A stretch of DNA of 64,000 bases from CAISCU01 sp943361925. Lineage in GTDB: Bacteria > Bacteroidota > Bacteroidia > UKL13-3. The stretch spans positions 1 through 64,000 of the forward strand of contig CALRIT020000002.1 of assembly GCA_943361925.1 (NCBI GenBank). The letters are read 5' to 3'. The notes beneath the pieces were generated by a model, which was not told the DNA's origin, did not search any database, and saw only the letters and a list, made by a program, of their open reading frames with translations. Both the position numbers and the translations under genes were made by a program. Positions 59,191-64,000 of this stretch are shown here, one piece after another; the stretch's first letter is position 1; each line of letters starts with the position of its first letter.

Positions 59191-60267
59191 ATGAAAACAG
59201 TTGCCCTCAACGATTTACATGTTTCTCTAGGAGCAAAAATGATTGAATTTGCAGGATACAATATGCCTGTGCTTTATAATAATTTAATTCAGGAACATTT
59301 AGCTGTTAGAAACAGTGTGGGTGTTTTTGATGTGAGTCACATGGGTGAATTTTTATTAAAAGGTGAAAAAGCTTTAGATTTAATTCAACTTGTTACTTCT
59401 AATGATGCATCAAAATTAACTGATGGTAAAGTACAATATTCTTGTTTGCCTAACAACGATGGCGGTATTGTTGATGACTTATTGGTTTATCGTTTAAATG
59501 CTAATGAATATTACTTAGTTGTTAATGCTTCCAATATTGAAAAAGACTGGAATTGGATTAGCTCTCATAATTCATTTGGTGTTGAAATGACCAATTTGAG
59601 CGATGCTTATAGTTTATTGGCTGTTCAAGGTCCAAATGCAATTAAAGCATTACAAAAATTAACTGAAGTTGATTTATCTTCAATGGAATATTATACATTC
59701 AAAACAGGCGCTTTAGCTGGTATTGAACATTGTATAATTAGCAATACCGGTTATACTGGTGCAGGTGGATTTGAACTATATGTAAAAAATGAAGATGCAA
59801 AAAAACTTTGGGATTCAGTTTTTGAAGCAGGAAAAGAATTCAATATCATGCCAGCAGGTTTAGGTGCTCGTGATACATTAAGATTAGAAAAAGGATTTTG
59901 CTTGTATGGTCATGATATCAACGATACAACATCACCTATTGAAGCTGGTTTAGGATGGATAACTAAGTTCACAAAACCTTTTATCAATCACGAACATCAC
60001 CAGGCTTTAAAAACCAATGGTGTAAGCAAAAAATTGGTTGGTTTTGAAATGATTGACAGAGGAATTCCTAGACAATATTATCCAATTAAAGATGCGAGTG
60101 GTAATGTTATCGGAGAAGTAACTTCAGGAACTCAATCACCTTCTTTAAACAAAGCAATTGGTATGGGTTATGTAAGCACTGAATTCTCAAAAGTTGATTC
60201 AGAAATCTATATTGAAATCAGAGACAAACAAATCAAAGCAAAGGTGGTAAAAATTCCATTTTTGTAG
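59191..60267 (+). CDS. gcvT: Glycine cleavage system aminomethyltransferase (T protein)
   Basis: A 358-residue enzyme. Substrate/folate-binding motifs are FDVSHMGEFLLKG (about 47-59), GLGARDTLRLEKGFCLYGHDI with Asp228, and SGTQSPSLNKAIGMGYV. It makes methylene-THF and ammonia from the aminomethyl-lipoyl H protein. gcvH and gcvP are not adjacent. Single gene ended by a strong terminator. Other YgfZ-like folate proteins are less likely as the catalytic Asp motif is intact. Confidence 0.96.
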   Translation: MKTVALNDLHVSLGAKMIEFAGYNMPVLYNNLIQEHLAVRNSVGVFDVSHMGEFLLKGEKALDLIQLVTSNDASKLTDGKVQYSCLPNNDGGIVDDLLVYRLNANEYYLVVNASNIEKDWNWISSHNSFGVEMTNLSDAYSLLAVQGPNAIKALQKLTEVDLSSMEYYTFKTGALAGIEHCIISNTGYTGAGGFELYVKNEDAKKLWDSVFEAGKEFNIMPAGLGARDTLRLEKGFCLYGHDINDTTSPIEAGLGWITKFTKPFINHEHHQALKTNGVSKKLVGFEMIDRGIPRQYYPIKDASGNVIGEVTSGTQSPSLNKAIGMGYVSTEFSKVDSEIYIEIRDKQIKAKVVKIPFL

Positions 60268-60284
60268 GATAAAAACTCAATTTT

Positions 60285-60319
60285 AAAAAGCTGCGATTTT
60301 AGAATCGCAGCTTTTTTTA
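60285..60319. terminator. Bidirectional Rho-independent terminator
   Basis: AAAAAGCTGCGATT (60285-60298) pairs with AATCGCAGCTTTTTTT (60303-60318), serving gcvT and the convergent YidE-type gene. Confidence 0.9.
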
Positions 60320-60322
60320 TTT

Positions 60323-62011
60323 TTATGAAAGTGCGAAATACAAAACCAATATTTGAGCGATAACAATCCTTGTAATTGTTACTAAAGGATAAACAGTTGC
60401 ATAAGCCTGTAACGGTAAATCAGATTTATAATAATTGGTACTAAAATCCAATGCAGCCGGATCAGTATAAGATCCAGCTATTAATCCCAATAATGGCATA
60501 AAGTTCAACTTAAAAACATACCTAGCAATCATCAACATAACTAAAATTGGAGTAATGGTTATGATCAAACCATATAAAACCCATACCCAACCATTATAGG
60601 TTATAAATGTATGATAAAAGGTTTCTCCAGCATGAATACCTATTGAAGCAAAAAATAAACTGATTCCAAAGTCTTTCATAAACAATAATGCACTTTGTTG
60701 TAAGTAGGAATGTAAACTTGAAATTCCTCCAAACCTGCTAATTAAAATTGCAACTAATAAAGGACCCGCAGCCATTCCTAGTTTTACAGGAACCGATAAT
60801 CCAGGTAGGAAAAAAGGAATTGATCCAACAAATACTCCAAGAATAATTCCCAGAAAAATTGAAAGTAGCTGTGGCTCTTGCAAGCGCTTTTCAGAGTTTC
60901 CAACGAGTTTTTCAATTTGAACTAAATCTGTTTCCGCTCCTACTACCCTTAATTTATCTCCATAATGTAGTACCAATTCATCATTTGCCAGTAATTCCAA
61001 TCCAGTTCTATAAACTCTAGTGACTCTGGAATTAAACGCTCCTAAAAAATTAAGTTGACCAATCGTTTTATTAATCACTTCAGACCTTGTAACAATAAAA
61101 GATTTTGTTAAAGTAAAATCCTGAGATTCAATAAAATTATCAGTGGATTGGTAACCTAATAAACTAATCATTTCATCTAAATCTTGAGGCAAACCTACCA
61201 ACATCAGAACATCTCTTTCTTTTAGAGTATATTCACTATTAGGGGATTGCACCACAGTTGAACCTGAATGTTTAATTCTTGAAACGATAATTTTATTGTC
61301 ACCAATTGCATCTTTTAATGTCTTTCCAAAATAGGCGGAATTAGTCAACCTACATTTTTTAACTTCAGGAGCGGGATGTTTCTTTTTGATTTGTTCATTA
61401 AATAAAGTGATTTCATTTTTGACATCAATCTTGAATAAATGTTTTGCAAAAATCATCACTATAATAATTCCAATAATTCCAAAAGGATAGGTAATTGCAT
61501 AGGCATTAGTTGGGTCGTTCCAGATTTTATCCGGAGCCTGAATTGCGATGTCTTTAAGAGCAGCTTTTGCCGCACCCAAACTAGGTGTATTGGTAACTGC
61601 TCCTGCCATCATACCAATCATATTATCCATGCCACTGCCTGTAAAAACAAATAATAAATAGGTTACTAAAGCACCTAATAAAACTGTTCCAATCGCCAAA
61701 GAATTATATAATAAACCATCTTGTTTTAATCGACTAAAAAATGAGGGACCAACCTGCATTCCAATAGCATAAACAAATAATATCAAACCAAAATCTCTCA
61801 AAAATTCCTGGGTTTCAGCATGAACTTTATATCCTAAATGACCACTTAAAATACCTACGAATACAATACCTGATATCCCTAAAGATACTTTCATGATTTT
61901 TAATTTTCCCAATAAAATACCAAGAAATAAAACCATAAAAATCAAAACCATTGAAGCTGCAATTCCAGGATGTTCCTGAGGCAGGAATATTTGTTCAACC
62001 CACTGTGGCAT
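60323..62011 (-). CDS. AspT/YidE-type transporter with two RCK_C domains
   Basis: A 562-residue membrane protein. Two homologous halves each have about five membrane segments (residues about 15-190 and 390-560), with motifs LFVYAIGMQVGPSFF and GAVTNTPSLGAAK in the first and the matching ISLFFASIGIHAGETFY and GLIAGSYTDPAALDF in the second. Between them lie two TrkA_C/RCK_C domains (about 215-375; VVQSPNSEYTLKERDVLMLVG and LLANDELVLHYGDKLRVVG). The family (AspT antiporter, YidE, YbjL) exchanges carboxylates; the substrate here is unknown. Confidence 0.9.
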   Translation of the reverse strand: MPQWVEQIFLPQEHPGIAASMVLIFMVLFLGILLGKLKIMKVSLGISGIVFVGILSGHLGYKVHAETQEFLRDFGLILFVYAIGMQVGPSFFSRLKQDGLLYNSLAIGTVLLGALVTYLLFVFTGSGMDNMIGMMAGAVTNTPSLGAAKAALKDIAIQAPDKIWNDPTNAYAITYPFGIIGIIIVMIFAKHLFKIDVKNEITLFNEQIKKKHPAPEVKKCRLTNSAYFGKTLKDAIGDNKIIVSRIKHSGSTVVQSPNSEYTLKERDVLMLVGLPQDLDEMISLLGYQSTDNFIESQDFTLTKSFIVTRSEVINKTIGQLNFLGAFNSRVTRVYRTGLELLANDELVLHYGDKLRVVGAETDLVQIEKLVGNSEKRLQEPQLLSIFLGIILGVFVGSIPFFLPGLSVPVKLGMAAGPLLVAILISRFGGISSLHSYLQQSALLFMKDFGISLFFASIGIHAGETFYHTFITYNGWVWVLYGLIITITPILVMLMIARYVFKLNFMPLLGLIAGSYTDPAALDFSTNYYKSDLPLQAYATVYPLVTITRIVIAQILVLYFALS

Positions 62012-62498
62012 AAAGCAAAAATTAAGGGCACAAGTTAAGTTATTCTGAATTTATGCCTGATGAAATAAATCAATAAAAAATCATCTTAAAATTAGCCTTT
62101 TAATTATTATGATAAATCAACTTTATATAAACTAAAATCATTGCTATTCTTTAAAAATAATTCAAACCAACTTTTACACTCATTTAACATGAAAAACGAT
62201 CTGATTTTTAAATAAAGAGATAATTAAATCGATTTTTTAGACCTCTTTGGCACATAAGTGTAAGTTTTACACTAAGAAAATTAGTTACAATTAGTTGATT
62301 TACAATTTTTTAAAATTAAATTGATAATTCTCAAAAAAAATTGAATAGCATTCTTGCTTCAAAATTATACCTTAGTGTAATTCATACACTTTAACACTTT
62401 TAATAAAAGTATAAAAAACATGCACCTAAACCAGGCATGTACATTTATTAAAAAGTTAAAAGCAGAACATATGACCACCACCAATAAAAAAATCATAT
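62012..62498. promoter_or_regulatory. 487-bp divergent regulatory region with AGTGTAA/TTACACT sites
   Basis: There is no gene in this stretch. Motif TTACACT or its complement AGTGTAA occurs at 62174-62180, 62257-62263, 62267-62273 and 62374-62380, with TACACT at 62385-62390. The middle pair makes a palindrome with a 3-base spacer and the last pair one with a 5-base spacer. A further dyad, ACATGC (62418-62423) and GCATGT (62435-62440), is near the SusC-like start. TACCTTAG (62368-62375) resembles the -7 element. These are candidate operators for a SusC regulator; the function is inferred. Confidence 0.5.
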
Positions 62499-64000
62499 AT
62501 GCACAGAAAACTACTTACAATGTTGGTTTTCATGATGAGCTCGTTTGCAATGCTGGCTCAACAAATGGAAATCACAGGAAAAGTGTCGGATGCCAAAGAC
62601 GGCTCAGACTTAATCGGAGTTAGAGTTACTTTAAAAGGCACCAAAAAAGAAACCGCTACCGACGCTAAAGGAAACTACAAATTATCTTACAATTCCGGTG
62701 AATCTAATATCCTTGTTTTTTCTTATATAGGATACAAATCGGAAGAAGTGAAAATTGATGGAAAAACTGTAATCAATTTTAGCTTAAAAGAATCAAATAC
62801 AACATTAAATGATATTGTTGTAATTGGTTATGGAACTGCAAAAAGAAAAGAATTAACCGGAGTTAGTTCAAGAATTCAGGCTAAAGAAATTGCAATGCTT
62901 CCTTCTTTAACTGCAACACAGGCTATCCAGGGTAAAGCTGCCGGCGTACAAATTATTGCACCGGGAGAACCAGGCGGAAAACCAAATGTTAGAATTAGAG
63001 GAACCGGTTCTATTTTAGGTGGTGTTGATCCACTTTATGTAGTTGATGGAATTCTAACTGATGATATATCTAATATAAATACAACTGATATCTTATCAAT
63101 TGATGTATTAAAAGATGCGGCTGCTACAGCAATCTATGGTGTTCGTGGCTCAAATGGTGTAATTTTAGTAACTACCAAAAGTGGTACAAAAGGTAAATTA
63201 CAAGTTAACTATGATGCTTATACCGGCATTAAAAGATTGGTCAATAAAGTTGATATGGCCGGACCAAACTTATTTGCTGTTTATTCAAATGAAGCAGCAG
63301 GAACTCAAGCTATCAAACCTACAGATATAACGGGTTCTGCCGATTGGATGGATGAAATTACCCGCTTAGGTACTATTCAAAGTCATAATATTTCTATGAA
63401 TGGTGGTGGTGATAAAAACACTTATTTCTTCTCAATAGGATATTTTAAAGAAGAAGGAATCTTAAAAGGAAACGATTACCAGCGTATTTCAATCAGAGCA
63501 AATAACGATGTTAATATTACCAATAAATTAAAAGTTGGAAACACCATTTCTTACGCTTACAATTTTGGTAACAACAAACCTTTCAGTTTATTTACTGACG
63601 CTTATAATGCAGCACCAATTTATAATGCTAAAAATTCTGATGGTACATATGGCTCGACTACAACAAGTAATGTAGGTAATCCTTTAGCAAAACTTGAAAC
63701 CACAAACGATCAATCGTGGGGTCATCGTTTACAAGGTACTGTTTGGGGTGAATACAAAATCTGGAAAAATGTTTCTTTCAAATCTTCTTTTGGTATCGAT
63801 GGAGGTTTTAATAATAGTAGAAATTACTCTCCTGTTTACTTCGTTACCATTGCTCAAAGAAACGACAGAAGTCAATTGAATTTATATCGTTCTGATAACT
63901 ACCGTTGGGTTTGGGATAATTACTTTAATTATACTGAAACGTTTAAAGGCAAACATGATGTAAATGTAAGTTTAGGTCACACTGCTGAAAGACAAGATGG
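62499..64000 (+). CDS. SusC/RagA-like TonB-linked outer-membrane protein (partial, cut by window end)
   Basis: The first about 500 codons of a longer gene with no stop before the window edge. A signal peptide starts HRKLLTMLVFMMSSFAMLAQ. A carboxypeptidase-regulatory-like domain (about 25-105, ITGKVSDAKDGSDLIGVRVTLKG ... SYIGYKSEEV) precedes the SusC signature IVVIGYGTAKRKELTG and the plug (TQAIQGKAAGVQI, NVRIRGTGSI, DPLYVVDGI, LKDAAATAIYGVRGSNGVILVTTKSG-type). Barrel strands then begin. SusC proteins import oligosaccharides or peptides through the outer membrane with a SusD lipoprotein, expected just beyond the edge. The ATG at 62499 fits the signal peptide. Confidence 0.93.
   Translation, partial: MHRKLLTMLVFMMSSFAMLAQQMEITGKVSDAKDGSDLIGVRVTLKGTKKETATDAKGNYKLSYNSGESNILVFSYIGYKSEEVKIDGKTVINFSLKESNTTLNDIVVIGYGTAKRKELTGVSSRIQAKEIAMLPSLTATQAIQGKAAGVQIIAPGEPGGKPNVRIRGTGSILGGVDPLYVVDGILTDDISNINTTDILSIDVLKDAAATAIYGVRGSNGVILVTTKSGTKGKLQVNYDAYTGIKRLVNKVDMAGPNLFAVYSNEAAGTQAIKPTDITGSADWMDEITRLGTIQSHNISMNGGGDKNTYFFSIGYFKEEGILKGNDYQRISIRANNDVNITNKLKVGNTISYAYNFGNNKPFSLFTDAYNAAPIYNAKNSDGTYGSTTTSNVGNPLAKLETTNDQSWGHRLQGTVWGEYKIWKNVSFKSSFGIDGGFNNSRNYSPVYFVTIAQRNDRSQLNLYRSDNYRWVWDNYFNYTETFKGKHDVNVSLGHTAERQD

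Overview
The window is AT-rich bacterial chromosome from a member of the phylum Bacteroidota. The evidence is a SusC/RagA-type TonB-dependent receptor, a FecA-like receptor, a Bacteroidota-style LptD, an AspT/YidE-type carrier, a DUF4783 protein, several upstream sequences fitting the phylum's TTG-N19-TAnnTTTG promoter, and little use of Shine-Dalgarno sites. The mix of families resembles Chitinophagales or Sphingobacteriales, but sequence reading alone cannot place it below phylum. No rRNA, tRNA, CRISPR array, complete insertion sequence or prophage was seen.

Layout. 42-11807 (-): one giant gene for a 3921-residue secreted modular beta-helix protein, about 18% of the window, with two calcium-loop repeats at its C-terminus. 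12330-21088: ABC-F factor EttA, a serine hydrolase with beta-lactamase-fold motifs, an FAD oxidoreductase, a tight hisS-hutH-nadC run, and an Omp28-like lipoprotein with its own promoter. 21189-27086: xerD; a HEPN/MNT toxin-antitoxin pair whose 3' end overlaps xerD; an overlapping DUF2256 - CRY-DASH - DUF429 group; fluC-rsgA-dtd-mazG. 27112-34525: lipoprotein, gpmI, DUF4783 protein, an Ntn-hydrolase with a membrane tail, thyA, a dihydrolipoamide acyltransferase, a PIN-domain toxin-antitoxin pair and a TIGR03643-type protein. 34602-44553: Ppx/GppA phosphatase, a coiled-coil membrane protein, maf, a MORN-VWA protein, a TetR-like/UbiB pair, an ECF sigma/anti-sigma pair, a tryptophan-rich repeat protein, a cystathionine gamma-synthase family enzyme and a TerB-like protein. 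44714-52197: FecA-like receptor, then a glycogen/maltodextrin group (GH57, GT4 synthase, divergent GH31). 52175-62011: envelope genes (YtxH, holin-like and partner; AI-2E permease; MCE/MlaD; amidase; LptD), gcvT and a YidE-type carrier. 62499-64000: a SusC-like gene cut by the window edge, behind a long leader carrying repeated AGTGTAA/TTACACT sites.

Much of the content is housekeeping: translation (hisS, rsgA, dtd, ettA), nucleotide and NAD metabolism (thyA, nadC, mazG), central carbon metabolism (gpmI, pdhC, gcvT, glycogen enzymes) and outer-membrane biogenesis (lptD, mlaD, amidase). The accessory parts are the giant surface protein, two toxin-antitoxin pairs, the cryptochrome-linked small proteins, and several secreted or membrane proteins of unknown role. 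I found no single convincing new defence or mobile system. The best candidates for new biology are the DUF2256/CRY-DASH/DUF429 unit, the giant beta-helix protein, and three unusual architectures: Ntn-hydrolase plus membrane tail, MORN plus VWA, and Trp-rich repeats.
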